Source: Peribacillus muralis (GTDB lineage Bacteria > Bacillota > Bacilli > Bacillales > DSM-1321). Taken from it: a stretch of DNA of 64,000 bases. A program made the position numbers and the translations under genes. Every line of letters begins with the position of its first letter. The first letter of the stretch is position 1. Positions 34,446 through 44,969 of this stretch are shown piece after piece. Location of the stretch: contig NZ_LMBV01000014.1 of assembly GCF_001439925.1 (NCBI RefSeq), forward strand, positions 1 to 64,000, read 5' to 3'. The notes under the pieces were generated by a model, which ran no database searches, had not been told where the DNA came from, and saw only the letters and a program-made list of their open reading frames with translations.

Positions 34446-35138
34446 TCATTTTTCTAATGACATATTAACGGAATCAATGGCATGTATGACAGCCGTATCA
34501 AATAACGGCATTTCTGAATCCTCTGGTTTTACTAGCAATCCAATTTCCGTACAGCCTAGTATTATTCCTTCCGCTCCATCATCAATTAACCTCTTGATGA
34601 CCTTTTTGTAATAATTCCTTGATGATTGCTGGATTTTCCCTAAACATAATTCTTCATAAATGACATTATTGATTACTTTTCTATCCCCATCATTGGGTAC
34701 CAAAACCTTAATACCATTAGACTCAATCCGCGTTTTATAAAAGTCTTGTTCCATCGTATATGTAGTGCCAAGTAAACCAACTGTACTGATATTGGACTGT
34801 TGAATTTGTTTTGCTGTTGAATCAGCTATGTGTAAAATTGGCAAACTGACTTTTTTTTCAATATATCCAATCACTTTATGCATCGTATTGGTACAAATTA
34901 CAATCATTTCGGCACCTGCCTTTTCCAAAGACAGAGCTGCATCGCCTAATAATTCACCGGAGGTTTTCCAATCCCCGTTAGCTTGATAGCGTTCGATTTC
35001 TTCAAAATCCACGCTATATAAAATGCACTTCGCTGAATGCAATCCACCCAGTTTGGCTTTTATTTCTTCGTTAATGATTCGATAATATTCTAAAGATGAC
35101 TCCCAGCTCATGCCGCCAATTAGGCCAATTGTCTTCAT
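34446..35138 (-). CDS. Aspartate/glutamate racemase family protein
   Basis: 230 residues, cofactor-independent amino-acid racemase fold. The two catalytic Cys are in VICTNTMHK (about 82) and ILGCTEIGL (about 192). IGGMSWESS is the N-terminal YgeA/RacX signature. Substrate could be aspartate, glutamate or another amino acid; relatives include broad-specificity racemases and hydantoin/allantoin racemases, so a link with the purine genes next to it is possible but unproven. AGGGGAA precedes the ATG. Confidence 0.87.
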   Translation of the reverse strand: MKTIGLIGGMSWESSLEYYRIINEEIKAKLGGLHSAKCILYSVDFEEIERYQANGDWKTSGELLGDAALSLEKAGAEMIVICTNTMHKVIGYIEKKVSLPILHIADSTAKQIQQSNISTVGLLGTTYTMEQDFYKTRIESNGIKVLVPNDGDRKVINNVIYEELCLGKIQQSSRNYYKKVIKRLIDDGAEGIILGCTEIGLLVKPEDSEMPLFDTAVIHAIDSVNMSLEK

Positions 35139-35514
35139 GAAAATTCCCCTTTTCAGTGATGATAGCTTACTAGGTAGCTAAAAGTAATCTATTCTATTTC
35201 GTAAAGTACCTGTATGATGATCAACTAGATCAGTGATATAAATAGATTTCTTATCATTTTCATCTCTTGGACGTCCTGACAAGGTGGGTATTGAATAGCT
35301 TTACTATCTCGTACATGTACTTTGGAAGGTAATTTGGAATACACAAATTTAATATAGCATGAAAGATTTTAGGAGTTCATTGGGTATTGTCGGCAAACTT
35401 AACGAACCAATGAATACCTTAATCATTTTTTCTAGCGAAAAAACCATCCGTTAATAAAGAAACAGAATTTGATATCAAGGCAGCCTGATTGGTCTGAATG
35501 TCATAAGCAAGCAC
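35139..35514. other. Intergenic region between racemase and malate synthase
   Basis: No complete gene. On the minus strand about 40 codons ending at 35178 read like the end of a protein (SGRPRDENDKKSIYITDL, then VDHHTGTLRNRIDYF) without a start, so a decayed gene is possible. No terminator with a T-run was found after malate synthase. Confidence 0.4.
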
Positions 35515-37683
35515 TTATCGCCACAGCTTATTTTCCTTCGCTTCGATGCGTCGTCTATGCAGGATAGGCTCAGTATACCCACTTGGTTGGTTATAGCCTT
35601 CAAATACTAGATCGCATGCCGCTTGAAACGCCACTGAGTTGTCGTAATCTTCAGCGATACAGTGATATGCTGAATCTCCAGTGTTTTGTTCATCCACTAC
35701 TTTAGCCATTCGTTGTAAGGTCTCCAAAACCTGTCCTTTTGTACAAATTCCGTGGTGAAGCCAGTTAGCCATATGCTGACTCGAAATTCTTAGTGTAGCA
35801 CGGTCTTCCATCAACCCTACATTGTCGATATCTGGTACTTTAGAACAACCTATTCCTTGCTCTACCCAACGTACAACATATCCGAGGATACCTTGAGCAT
35901 TATTATCCAGCTCTTGCTGGATGTCTTCCGGACTCCAGTCGGGGTTTTGAGCCACTGGGATTTCTAAAATATCATCACGTAAATTCACTGGATTTTTTTT
36001 CAACTCATCTTGTACCTTTTTTACATCCACTTGATGATAATGAAGAGCATGCAATGTCGCTGCAGTTGGTGAAGGCACCCATGCTGTATTCGCCCCTGCT
36101 TTCAGATGGCCGATCTTTTGCGTTAGCATTTCCGCCATCCTATCAGGTATTGCCCACATTCCTTTACCAATTTGGGCTCGACCTTGAAAGCCGGTTGCTA
36201 GACCTACATTGACATTCGATTTTTCATAACCTTGCAGCCATTTTGATCCTTTCATGTTACTTTTAAGAATCATAGGTCCGGCTTCCATGGACGTATGAAT
36301 TTCGTCTCCCGTTCGATCCAAGAACCCGGTATTAATAAATGCCACTCTTTCTTTAACTTGCCGGATACATGCTTTCAAGTTTAATGAAGTTCGTCGTTCT
36401 TCGTCCATAACACCAATTTTCAGTGTATTTCGCTGTAGACCAAGCATGTCTTCCACTCGATCAAAGAGTTCATTGGCAAATGCCACCTCTTCGGATCCAT
36501 GCATTTTTGGCTTAACGATATAAACCGATCCTTTAGATGAATTTTGATATTTACCATTTCCCAACAAGGAATGTTTGGCAAGTAAACTAGTCATCACTGT
36601 ATCCATAATCCCTTCAGGAATCTCCTCACCATTTGCATCCAGGACTGCGTTTGTGGTCATTAAGTGTCCCACGTTACGGACAAACATAAGTGAACGACCG
36701 GGCAAAGAGAGTTCTTCTCCATCTGGTGCTCTGTATAAACGATCCGGGTTCATTGTACGTGTCATCATTTTATTATCCTTTTTGAAAGTTACAGTCAGAT
36801 CACCTTTCATAAGACCTAACCAATTTCTATATACGAGGACTTTATCATCAGCATCCACTGCGGCAACAGAATCCTCACAATCCATTATTGTCGTAAGAGT
36901 AGATTCCATTAGAATGTCCTTAACACCGGCTTGGTCTATTTTACCGATCGGATGACTTCGATCAATCTGAATTTCAAAATGCAAACCATTATTTTTTAAT
37001 AATATAGCCGATGGCTTTTCGCGTTCCCCTTGATTGCCAACTAGCTTATAGTCTTCTACTAAACTCGTAATTTTTCCATTTCTAAGTGAAACAGCTAATT
37101 TCCCATCTTCTACTGCATAGTTCACAGCGTCTTTATGTGAATAATCCTTTAAAGGAGCTGCTTGATCAAGAAAGTCCTTTGCAAATGATATGACTTCTCC
37201 ACCGCGTACTTCATCATAGCTCCCTTCTCGAAGTCCTTTTTCACTAATAACATCCGTTCCATAAAGGGCATCATAAAGGCTTCCCCACCTTGCATTTGAA
37301 GCATTAATCGCATAACGAGCATTATCAACCGGGACAACTAGCTGTGGCCCAGCTTGAAAGGCTATTTCATCATCTACCCCTTCTGTCGTAATTTGAAAGT
37401 CTTCTCCTTCAGGTTCGAGATAGCCAATTTCTTGTAAAAATGATTTATATTCAGCAAAATTAATCTCTTTATTTTCTCTATGATATGTATTGATTTTAGT
37501 TTGAATTTCAACACGACGAGTTAACAATTTTTTGTTTTTTGGGGACATGTCATGCAACAACTTTTCAAAATCAGCCCAAAATTGTTCCCTATCCAGTTTG
37601 CTTCCAGGTAGCCCCTCTTTATTGATAAATTCAAAAAGTACTGTAGCCACTTGAAGATTGCCTATTTTCACATATTGTTCCAT
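35515..37683 (-). CDS. glcB: Malate synthase G
   Basis: Condenses glyoxylate and acetyl-CoA to malate. 722 residues, the size of the monomeric G isoform, not the shorter A isoform of the glyoxylate shunt. Signatures: [45 protein letters not shown] (catalytic Arg), [16 protein letters not shown] (Glu), [13 protein letters not shown], and [15 protein letters not shown] (Asp/His region). AGGAGGAAG precedes the ATG. Within a purine-degradation island its glyoxylate should come from ureidoglycolate. Isocitrate lyase is not in the window. Confidence 0.95.
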   Translation of the reverse strand: MEQYVKIGNLQVATVLFEFINKEGLPGSKLDREQFWADFEKLLHDMSPKNKKLLTRRVEIQTKINTYHRENKEINFAEYKSFLQEIGYLEPEGEDFQITTEGVDDEIAFQAGPQLVVPVDNARYAINASNARWGSLYDALYGTDVISEKGLREGSYDEVRGGEVISFAKDFLDQAAPLKDYSHKDAVNYAVEDGKLAVSLRNGKITSLVEDYKLVGNQGEREKPSAILLKNNGLHFEIQIDRSHPIGKIDQAGVKDILMESTLTTIMDCEDSVAAVDADDKVLVYRNWLGLMKGDLTVTFKKDNKMMTRTMNPDRLYRAPDGEELSLPGRSLMFVRNVGHLMTTNAVLDANGEEIPEGIMDTVMTSLLAKHSLLGNGKYQNSSKGSVYIVKPKMHGSEEVAFANELFDRVEDMLGLQRNTLKIGVMDEERRTSLNLKACIRQVKERVAFINTGFLDRTGDEIHTSMEAGPMILKSNMKGSKWLQGYEKSNVNVGLATGFQGRAQIGKGMWAIPDRMAEMLTQKIGHLKAGANTAWVPSPTAATLHALHYHQVDVKKVQDELKKNPVNLRDDILEIPVAQNPDWSPEDIQQELDNNAQGILGYVVRWVEQGIGCSKVPDIDNVGLMEDRATLRISSQHMANWLHHGICTKGQVLETLQRMAKVVDEQNTGDSAYHCIAEDYDNSVAFQAACDLVFEGYNQPSGYTEPILHRRRIEAKENKLWR

Positions 37684-38303
37684 AGTTTCTTCCTCCTAAA
37701 AAAATAAGGCTGTTTTCGCATACTTCGTTGCTATTCCTCAAGTAATGCGGTGTGCTTGATTTCCCCACCAATTTACTTATGCTATAGTCATTGTTCAAAA
37801 ATACGCGATTAATCAACTTGCATATACTTATAAATTGACAGGTTTTTTTCAAGTTGTGTTTCTATAATGAGTTTTAATTTTCAATCTTCATTTTGAACTT
37901 TGCTCTTGAAACGTATGTATCCTTATTTACGTACAGCACTTTAATTATTTCATTTCTTCACTTGAAATTTCAAAGAAACTGCCCTAAAAGCATATCCGGG
38001 TTAGCCCCACTTTCAATAACCGATACAAGTGGTAATCTAAAAATCCATAAAATTGCTGGTTCTCCCGTGGTCCCGCAAATAACATGAGTATCTGCATCTA
38101 TATTAATCACAAGTTTTCATTTATTGTTTTTCTTCTTATAAATCAATTTCTTGAAAGTGATCAATGCCGTCAACAGATGTTACAGAGTAAACAATATATG
38201 AACTCTTTTTATTTTCCCTCGTAAAATGATATCCGATTTTTTTCTTTTTAGACTCGTCACTTTTTGTTGTTGCTTATCTATTCATATTCAATAGTTAAAT
38301 CGG
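37684..38303. other. 620-bp intergenic region upstream of malate synthase
   Basis: Holds the malate-synthase promoter region. A degenerate match to the AAC-N3-GTT operator (AGCAACGAAGTATG, minus strand, 37719-37732) lies 30-50 bp upstream of the start. About 45 codons on the minus strand (37970-38110, DADTHVICGTTGEPAILW) look like a gene remnant without a start. No other feature recognised. Confidence 0.4.
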
Positions 38304-39608
38304 TTACTGCCCGACCTCCAGGTTATTTGATAGTTTATTCCAATTAATGAATTTTTCCAAAAGAATCGATATGATGACACCCATGATGAGACCATTTGTA
38401 ATGAAAGGCTGTAAGAGGACAGGAATATCGCCGAATAATGCGGGCGGGATATTCATAATGCTAACACCAATCAGGACTGGCCCCGCTAAACGGAGTATCG
38501 TTTCAGAGTTAAACAATGTTCCTTTTAGGCTATTTAATGCTGTCCCAAACAGTTGAAGATATGCGACAAATAAAACAGCATTACCTATTGTTAGTGGTAT
38601 AGTCCCGAAGAATTTCCCTAATGGAGGAATAACTCCAAGGAGAATGAACAAGAATCCGCTGATGATAAATGGCTGTCGTTTAAATAACTTGGTACTTTCT
38701 AAAAACCCTATTGTAGATGTAAACGGTGTAAAAGGGACCAACCCAAAAATTGAAGTGATAGACGCAAAAATACCGGTTATAAAAATAGATCTCCTGTACT
38801 GACTATGTTCCACCTTTTCCTTGTATACATCTGCAACAGCTTGTATAGAAGCGAAAGAATTCGTTAAGTTCAGAAGAACCGCAAAAAAAGAGACAAAAAT
38901 AATACCAATCTCCAAGTTTGGAGTTCCAAGGGGAAAGAAAGTGACTGCCATACCTGAAGAGCTAGTTGTCGGAAGATCTGAAGGGAAAATAATTCGATAT
39001 AATGACCATCCTGCGATAATTCCGATTAGGATGGAGAAATTGCCCAGTATTTTTCCTCCTTTAATTTTTAAAAAGCCCACGAAGATGACAATCAAGATTG
39101 AAAATAAACTGACAGGGAGATCAATCGTTCCACTTTCGGTTATTTTAAACATCCCTTTGAAGAAAATAAAGATAAGCTGAAAGGTTAGCAAAAATATATA
39201 AACACTTATCACCATCGGCTTAATAACTTTCTGTATGATATAAACCAGATTAAATGCCGCAAGCAGAACGGTTACAGCCCCAGCCAGCAAAACACCGGTT
39301 GTAATTCCCCCTCCAACGGTTGCAAAATCCAATCCAAGTGCAGATGCAGAGATGCCCATATTTAACATCAGACCCCACATTAGCCCTGAATGGCTATCCA
39401 ATAATGGATAACGATGCCCAATCCAGGCCTGCAGGATACAGGCTATCCCTGTAAAGATAAAGGAGAATCTTATCGTCATTTCAATTGTTTCTGTAGGAAG
39501 ATGGAATGCCGCTCCTACAGAAATTGGTACGACGACCGTATTGGCAAAAATAAAAAAAAGCCACTGTAAAGAGGACAATAATGTTACAGTAACTGCTTGC
39601 TGTGTCAT
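38304..39608 (-). CDS. Purine/uracil permease, YbbY-like
   Basis: 434 residues, exactly the size of B. subtilis YbbY, a nucleobase:cation symporter-2 family member in the allantoin region. About 12-14 membrane helices. Motifs include SSLQWLFFIFANTVVVP at the N-terminus, DSHSGLMWGL, and NLTNSFASIQAVADV in TM8-equivalent. Transports a purine or related base; the exact one is not determined. ATG before TQQAVT is chosen with GGTGAT upstream. Own unit upstream of malate synthase. Confidence 0.88.
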   Translation of the reverse strand: MTQQAVTVTLLSSLQWLFFIFANTVVVPISVGAAFHLPTETIEMTIRFSFIFTGIACILQAWIGHRYPLLDSHSGLMWGLMLNMGISASALGLDFATVGGGITTGVLLAGAVTVLLAAFNLVYIIQKVIKPMVISVYIFLLTFQLIFIFFKGMFKITESGTIDLPVSLFSILIVIFVGFLKIKGGKILGNFSILIGIIAGWSLYRIIFPSDLPTTSSSGMAVTFFPLGTPNLEIGIIFVSFFAVLLNLTNSFASIQAVADVYKEKVEHSQYRRSIFITGIFASITSIFGLVPFTPFTSTIGFLESTKLFKRQPFIISGFLFILLGVIPPLGKFFGTIPLTIGNAVLFVAYLQLFGTALNSLKGTLFNSETILRLAGPVLIGVSIMNIPPALFGDIPVLLQPFITNGLIMGVIISILLEKFINWNKLSNNLEVGQ

Positions 39609-39713
39609 CTTAATCATCACCATTTCCGATTTCTAAATTTTCATTTGCGAGTTTTCATGAAATCCGTAGTTTTTTTTGTACCAATCCCAAATCTCCTCTT
39701 TTGATAAATAATA

Positions 39714-39750
39714 TAAGCGAAGCGCTGTCTTCAATACAATCGCTTCGCCT
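39714..39750 (-). terminator. Terminator after the cupin gene
   Basis: GCGAAGCG and CGCTTCGC form an eight-base stem (39718-39725 with 39741-39748), oriented between the cupin stop and the permease start. Confidence 0.5.
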
Positions 39751-39809
39751 TAATCACTTTTGTTTTTTGAAGGTAGTGAACTGCCGTTGTTTATTAATCT
39801 TAGTTTTTT

Positions 39810-40193
39810 TTAATATCTTGTTATATCCATAGGCAATGTTCCTGCAGCAATGCCTACAAACATGAAACGACTATTTCCTGTATTACGCATACCATGTATT
39901 TGATTAGGCTTGGCCAATACTACCATTCCTTTGCTGATCGTAATCTCATTCTCTAGATCCGGAAAGTATGTTCCTTCCCCCTCAATGCAAACCCAAATAT
40001 CATCAACATTCGAATGAGAATGTAAATATACTTCCTGCTCAGGTTCAAGACACCAAACGGCCCCAACGGTTTTATCCGTTTCATAGAAATAATTTTTTTG
40101 TGGTGCATTAGGATCAAATTTTGCTATTTTATCGATTTCAAAAACTCTTTCCTCTATTATCGACTTTTTGTTCAACATTATATTCTGTTCCAT
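39810..40193 (-). CDS. Cupin domain protein
   Basis: 127 residues forming a single cupin barrel. The metal motif is LHSHSNVDDIWVCIEGEG (H-X-H...E), and the second half has PNQIHGMRN (His). It follows the ureidoglycine aminohydrolase by 129 bp in the same direction. Ureidoglycolate lyase is itself a cupin and is not otherwise found here, so this protein is a candidate for that step or for an associated isomerisation; it is not an AllA orthologue by sequence. AGAGGTG precedes the ATG. Confidence 0.8.
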   Translation of the reverse strand: MEQNIMLNKKSIIEERVFEIDKIAKFDPNAPQKNYFYETDKTVGAVWCLEPEQEVYLHSHSNVDDIWVCIEGEGTYFPDLENEITISKGMVVLAKPNQIHGMRNTGNSRFMFVGIAAGTLPMDITRY

Positions 40194-40322
40194 ATCTTAG
40201 CACCTCTTTTATAATTAATCGTTTGGAATTATTGTTATTGAATCTCCATATCATACAAATTCTGCCCGCATTAAATCTCTTGAAGTTGGCATCTACGCAT
40301 TCATTCTAAGTTGCGTAACCTT

Positions 40323-41087
40323 TTATAAGGATGCATCACGATTACAATCTTTAGAGTAAACATATGTTAAACTTTCTCTACCTACCGCATAGGCTGCTTG
40401 ATGTACATATGGCCCCATAAAAATGTAATCTCCTTTCTTTACAGGAACCCACTGATTATCCAGATTATACAGCCCTTCTCCCGACAGTAAGTAGGCGCCA
40501 TGTTCTTGCACATGTGTTTCGATGAACGGATGACATGCAGCAGGTTCAAACGAAAGAATATGAAAATTCATATCAAAATCTATATCGGCAGGTAAAAGAT
40601 CTTTAAGATGGACATTATGCATATCATCATAAATCCTAAATTCAATTTTGTTCGCATGGTCTGAATAAACCCATGGCTTCCGTCCCTCGAGAGGACGATA
40701 CTTTTGCTTATAAAGAAATAGTTTAGAATCCCCATCCAATTGGTTTTCTAAATACATCTTTGTTCCTGGCGGACAGTATAAATATCCGCTTTCATCGAGG
40801 ATAAACTCTTGTTCATCTGCAGAAGCTTTTATTTTCCCTTCAATAACATAGACAAAGGTCTCTACATCTTCTTGTCCGCCAAACCCCTCGCTGTTCCTTC
40901 CGTCCTTTTGCATGGTCACGACGTAATCGACAAAGCTTGCTCCTAGCTTTGGAGAACCCAGAATGGAAATGATGCAATTCTCAAATCCTGGAACAACATT
41001 ATTAACCAATCCTTCAGGTGCAATTAAAGCATATTTACCGTGTTCGATTATTGATCTGCTTGATAATAAATCTTTAGGAAAACCCAT
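40323..41087 (-). CDS. allE: (S)-ureidoglycine aminohydrolase
   Basis: Converts (S)-ureidoglycine to (S)-ureidoglycolate and ammonia. 254 residues with two cupin barrels; the second carries the Mn-binding set in FEPAACHPFIETHVQEHGAY (His, Glu, His, Gln), as in E. coli YlbA/AllE. The N-terminal EHGKYALIAPEGLVNNVVPG is a family signature. It follows allantoate amidohydrolase in the pathway. GGGGAG precedes the ATG. A weak cre-like site lies about 240 bp upstream. Confidence 0.92.
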   Translation of the reverse strand: MGFPKDLLSSRSIIEHGKYALIAPEGLVNNVVPGFENCIISILGSPKLGASFVDYVVTMQKDGRNSEGFGGQEDVETFVYVIEGKIKASADEQEFILDESGYLYCPPGTKMYLENQLDGDSKLFLYKQKYRPLEGRKPWVYSDHANKIEFRIYDDMHNVHLKDLLPADIDFDMNFHILSFEPAACHPFIETHVQEHGAYLLSGEGLYNLDNQWVPVKKGDYIFMGPYVHQAAYAVGRESLTYVYSKDCNRDASL

Positions 41088-41429
41088 CTTTTAAACTCCC
41101 CTTTTAATCGTATTGTTTGTGAGCTAATTCATTTGTCACCCATCAACGCTTTAACTGTGAGCCAATATAAGCAGGCCCTTAGTATTCTGGTAGCTTATGG
41201 CTAAATGCGATTTAAAAATATGTGACTCAAGATGTGCCTCGTTCCAAGCATAGATTAACTTACCATTGAAACTCCTTTCCAAATAAAATTAGATTTTAGT
41301 TAGAAACGATTAAGTCTCTTATATAAATGTTAAACGCTTTCATTTAATTAGTCTTCATGCCTAATCGATAAAAACGATATATATATTTGTCTATTTTAGA
41401 TAAAACACAGTCTTCTTATTTCCTCATCT
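41088..41429. other. Intergenic region upstream of ureidoglycine aminohydrolase
   Basis: A cre-like sequence on the minus strand, ATGAAAGCGTTTAAC (41329-41343), fits the CcpA consensus with one or two mismatches. No gene is seen. Confidence 0.45.
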
Positions 41430-42803
41430 TTACGTAATCAGGTTCTGATTCCTTACAGGATTCCTTTGCTTTGTGGTAATGTTTCCATTTTCAAAAACAA
41501 CAGCTCCATTGACGATCGTTGTCGTTACTTGCCCTTTGAATGTCCTGCCAACATACGGCGACTGCTGATGGCGGTAGAACAAATCTTCCTTTTTCAGCTC
41601 AAAGCTTTTGTTCAGGTTAACTATTGCCAGATCAGCGTCGCTATCAACAGCTATTATCCCTTTATGGGGATAAAGGCCAAATAACTTAGCTGGATTCGTT
41701 GACGTTAATTCAACAATCTTCCCCAGCGGAAGATTACGGTTAAAATGCCCCTCCGTCAGCATAATATTGAGCGTAGATTGGGCACCGGAAATACCGCCCC
41801 AAGCACTGAAAAAGTCTTCATTCATTACTTCTTTCATAGCTGCAGGTGCTGGTGAATGGTCGGATGCTATGACGTCAATTTCACCGTTTGCTATAGCTTT
41901 CCATAATTCTTCTACTTCCTTCTCATCACGCAGTGGAGGGCAGCATTTTGCCAATCCGCCTTTTTCTTCCAAGTCTTTTAATGTCAAGGATAAGTAATGA
42001 GGGCATGTTTCTACCGTAATATCCAGGCCTCTTTGCTTTGCCTCATTAATGACTTCCACTACTTTCCGGCTGCTTGCATGAACAATATGCAGTTTACAAC
42101 CTGTAGCCTCAGCATATGTAATAATTCTTCTTACCGCTTCGATTTCAGAAATTATCGGTCTTGATTCGACGAAGTCCTTTGCTGTCGTCTTATTTTGTCT
42201 TTGTTTTTCCAGTGCAAGCTGATCACAAATGACTGTACTTTCAGCATGAACGGCTAAAAGTGAACCTACAGAGGCAATTTCTCTCATCCCTTTAAAAATC
42301 GTCATATCATCAACATGATTGAAATCAATAATTCCGCTCGGTGACATAAAAGCTTTAAATCCAATTACTCCATTTTCATCAAGTTCCTTAATATTCTCAA
42401 TATTTTCGGGTACAAGTCCACCCCAAAAGCGGAAATTGACTATCGATTTTTCTTCGGAGCAAGCTCTCTTCAATGCCAAAGATTCTTTATTGATCGTTGG
42501 TGGTGTACTGTTCAATGGCATATCAAAATAAGTTGTCACCCCACCTGCGGCTAAACTTCTGCTACCAGTTTGAATCCCTTCCCACTCCGTTCTTCCTGGC
42601 TCGTTGAAATGAACATGAGTATCAATTAATCCTGGGAGGATATGCTGCCCTTCAGCATTAATTTCTCTCGTTGCAGTAGCATCAATATTTTTGCCGATAG
42701 ACACTTCTTTAATTTTACCTTCCTTAATTGCGATATCTCCTTGAACAATCGAATCCACCATTACAAGATTTCCATTTCTTATAATCAGATCATATGTAGC
42801 CAT
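41430..42803 (-). CDS. allB: Allantoinase
   Basis: Hydrolyses allantoin to allantoate. 457 residues, amidohydrolase superfamily. Metal ligands: HVHFNEPGRTEWEG (two His, about 63-65), the carboxylated Lys in GFKAFMSP (about 149), His in LAVHAEST, His in LHIVHASS and Asp in ASDHSPAP. Divergently transcribed from pucR across a 350-bp shared regulatory region. A second paralogue is encoded about 11 kb to the right. Confidence 0.93.
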   Translation of the reverse strand: MATYDLIIRNGNLVMVDSIVQGDIAIKEGKIKEVSIGKNIDATATREINAEGQHILPGLIDTHVHFNEPGRTEWEGIQTGSRSLAAGGVTTYFDMPLNSTPPTINKESLALKRACSEEKSIVNFRFWGGLVPENIENIKELDENGVIGFKAFMSPSGIIDFNHVDDMTIFKGMREIASVGSLLAVHAESTVICDQLALEKQRQNKTTAKDFVESRPIISEIEAVRRIITYAEATGCKLHIVHASSRKVVEVINEAKQRGLDITVETCPHYLSLTLKDLEEKGGLAKCCPPLRDEKEVEELWKAIANGEIDVIASDHSPAPAAMKEVMNEDFFSAWGGISGAQSTLNIMLTEGHFNRNLPLGKIVELTSTNPAKLFGLYPHKGIIAVDSDADLAIVNLNKSFELKKEDLFYRHQQSPYVGRTFKGQVTTTIVNGAVVFENGNITTKQRNPVRNQNLIT

Positions 42804-43155
42804 AGCTTCATTCCTTTCTATTAATTAATATTTTTACGTCCAACCTTGATGAAATCGTAAACTATTAAAAACAAGATGGATCATTTTGAGATCTTAAAAT
42901 TGTATGCGCTTCCAAACATTGATATAGTCAGTAAATATAATAAAGCCCTGAGAAAAATGGTATGTAAAAAATATATTGAAAACAGTTTCATTACCTCTCA
43001 ATACTCTATACAATTGATTATATGCGCATTAATTTACAAAATCATTATGCAGTGTAAACAACTTCCATTTAAATTTTTGTACAAATTTAACAACATTCTT
43101 TTGCTGCACTATATATAAATCAAAACTTACAAAATGTAGAATTAGAAGGTGTATG
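42804..43155. promoter_or_regulatory. Divergent allB-pucR control region
   Basis: AT-rich DNA with a 10-bp palindrome TTTGTACAAA (43076-43085) and an inverted pair TTTACA/TGTAAA (on the plus strand TTTACAAAATC and GTGTAAAC around 43033-43058). Either could be a PucR site. No clear copy of the published B. subtilis PucR box (TTGGTTAA core) is seen. Confidence 0.4.
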
Positions 43156-44811
43156 ATGAAAAAGGTAGAAGATTTATTTATTGTTGATGTGTTTCGAGAA
43201 GCCAAAATTATTGCTGGACATGCCGGACTTAAAAGGGAAGTAGCCTCAATTGAGATCTCAGAAACACCAGATGCAATAAATTTTTTGGCTGAAAACTCCC
43301 TCTTATTGACAACAGGATACGCTTATAAAGACGATCCACATGCATTATGCAAGCTCATTTACCAGATTAATGAACGTCCATGTGCAGGGATTGCTATTAA
43401 ACTTAAAAGATTCATTGATAAAATACCACCTGATGTAATCGAATTAGCAGATTCCTTAAAATTTCCAATCATCCAAATTCCAGAAACATTAACATTAGGT
43501 GCGGTTGCTCATCAATTATTAAGCTTTATATGGGATAACCAAATTGAAGAGTTATTTTATGCGATGCATGTTCACAAGGAATTTACCAATATGATGATAA
43601 AAGGCTACAGTCTGAATTCTTTAATTAAAAATCTTGGTTCCTTGTTAAAATGTCCTGTTCTCCTACTTGATCCTATTGGTGATGTGGCATCTTTTTCTCA
43701 TCATTTTCATACAGGAAATATGAAAACCGTTATGAAAAATGTTCAGGAGCACATTAAAAATGATATAGAAACATACCTTGAACAAAACGAATTCACAATC
43801 GACATCGAAAATACAGACATTTCCATAAAAATATTCCGGGTGAAAACAATGCGCCCCTATCCATATTTACTAGTTATTCTTCATCCTGAGAAGCTTTCAT
43901 ACCCTTCTTCCCAGTTAGCTATAGAGCAAGCATCAACAGTCATTTCATTCACTTTACTTAAAAACGAGGCCATTAGAGAAAACAGTCGTTTGTTAGAAAA
44001 TAACTTTTTTGCTTCCCTCGTTGATGGAAAGATTTCTAATAAACAAGAAATCATTCACAGGGGAAAACAGCATGGCCTAATCGACAATATGAAATACGTA
44101 TGTATTGTATGTAAGATTGATGATGATAAACAAAACGCTTTACAGAAAAGTGCAGAAATAATGAATAGATTATATGACTATTTATACAAATTTTTACATA
44201 AGTCATTTTTAAAAATAGATACTAACAACATCGTTTTTATGAAAGATGGTTATTTTGTTATTTTGATGCAATTTCCTCTGAATAGTAATGATTCAATTAA
44301 AAGCTTAATAGAAGAAAGGTTGGTGGAATTCCAGAATGAGGCTCATTTAAATCTGAAAATTCCGTTATCATTTGGTGTAGGTAATTTTTTTAATGACCTT
44401 ACCCATATCCATCTTACATACGAAGAGGCTGTGGAAGCATGGACACATGGATCTGAACTGTTCCAAAATAAATTTATAAATTTTTACGAATCCAAGCACC
44501 TAATCGAACTGATTCGGTTAATTCCCGAAAAAGATTCAAAAAAGTTTTATGAAAATACTTTACGTTCTTTATCCTATCCGAAAAATAAAGATGAAAAAGA
44601 CTTAGTTAATACTTTATTGGTATATTTGGATAATAATTGTGAACTTGCGATTACATCCAGGAAACTGTTTGTTCACCGTAATACCGTTAAATATCGAATT
44701 GCCAAATGTGAGGACATATTAAATTATTCGGTCCATGATTCAAAAAACTCACTTCATTTACGTATAGCTTTACTCATGTGTGCAATTTTCACAGATAACA
44801 ATGATCAATAA
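43156..44811 (+). CDS. pucR: PucR-family purine catabolism regulator
   Basis: 551 residues. N-terminal PucR sensory domain (VEDLFIVDVFREAKIIAGHA, FLAENSLLLTTGYAY), GGDEF-like central region, and a C-terminal HTH_30 domain (SRKLFVHRNTVKYRIAKCED). In B. subtilis PucR activates uricase, allantoinase and transport genes in response to allantoin-type intermediates. The second of two adjacent ATG codons has the better spacing to AAGGTG. The only plus-strand gene in the island. Confidence 0.93.
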   Translation: MKKVEDLFIVDVFREAKIIAGHAGLKREVASIEISETPDAINFLAENSLLLTTGYAYKDDPHALCKLIYQINERPCAGIAIKLKRFIDKIPPDVIELADSLKFPIIQIPETLTLGAVAHQLLSFIWDNQIEELFYAMHVHKEFTNMMIKGYSLNSLIKNLGSLLKCPVLLLDPIGDVASFSHHFHTGNMKTVMKNVQEHIKNDIETYLEQNEFTIDIENTDISIKIFRVKTMRPYPYLLVILHPEKLSYPSSQLAIEQASTVISFTLLKNEAIRENSRLLENNFFASLVDGKISNKQEIIHRGKQHGLIDNMKYVCIVCKIDDDKQNALQKSAEIMNRLYDYLYKFLHKSFLKIDTNNIVFMKDGYFVILMQFPLNSNDSIKSLIEERLVEFQNEAHLNLKIPLSFGVGNFFNDLTHIHLTYEEAVEAWTHGSELFQNKFINFYESKHLIELIRLIPEKDSKKFYENTLRSLSYPKNKDEKDLVNTLLVYLDNNCELAITSRKLFVHRNTVKYRIAKCEDILNYSVHDSKNSLHLRIALLMCAIFTDNNDQ

Positions 44812-44872
44812 GTGATTGTAATTTATACTAAAGCAGGTATTGACCTAAGCTAGGCTTCCCTTGGAAACAATG

Positions 44873-44912
44873 AAAAAACTCGTGATCCGATACAGTCGGA
44901 TCACGAGTTTTT
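44873..44912. terminator. Bidirectional terminator
   Basis: A perfect 17-bp stem joins 44875-44890 (AAAACTCGTGATCCGA) with 44896-44912. It separates convergent pucR and allC. Confidence 0.92.
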
Positions 44913-44969
44913 ATTGTACGTTCTCTCGTAGTGGGTAGTTTTATATTCTATAGAAAATCTTATATGTGC

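Noticed and set aside
37893..38087. 64-codon plus-strand frame
   Set aside because: No ribosome site and no protein-like pattern; lies opposite the possible gene remnant.
42876..43118. 80-codon plus-strand frame upstream of pucR
   Set aside because: Sits in the AT-rich divergent control region, has no ribosome site and low-complexity residues.
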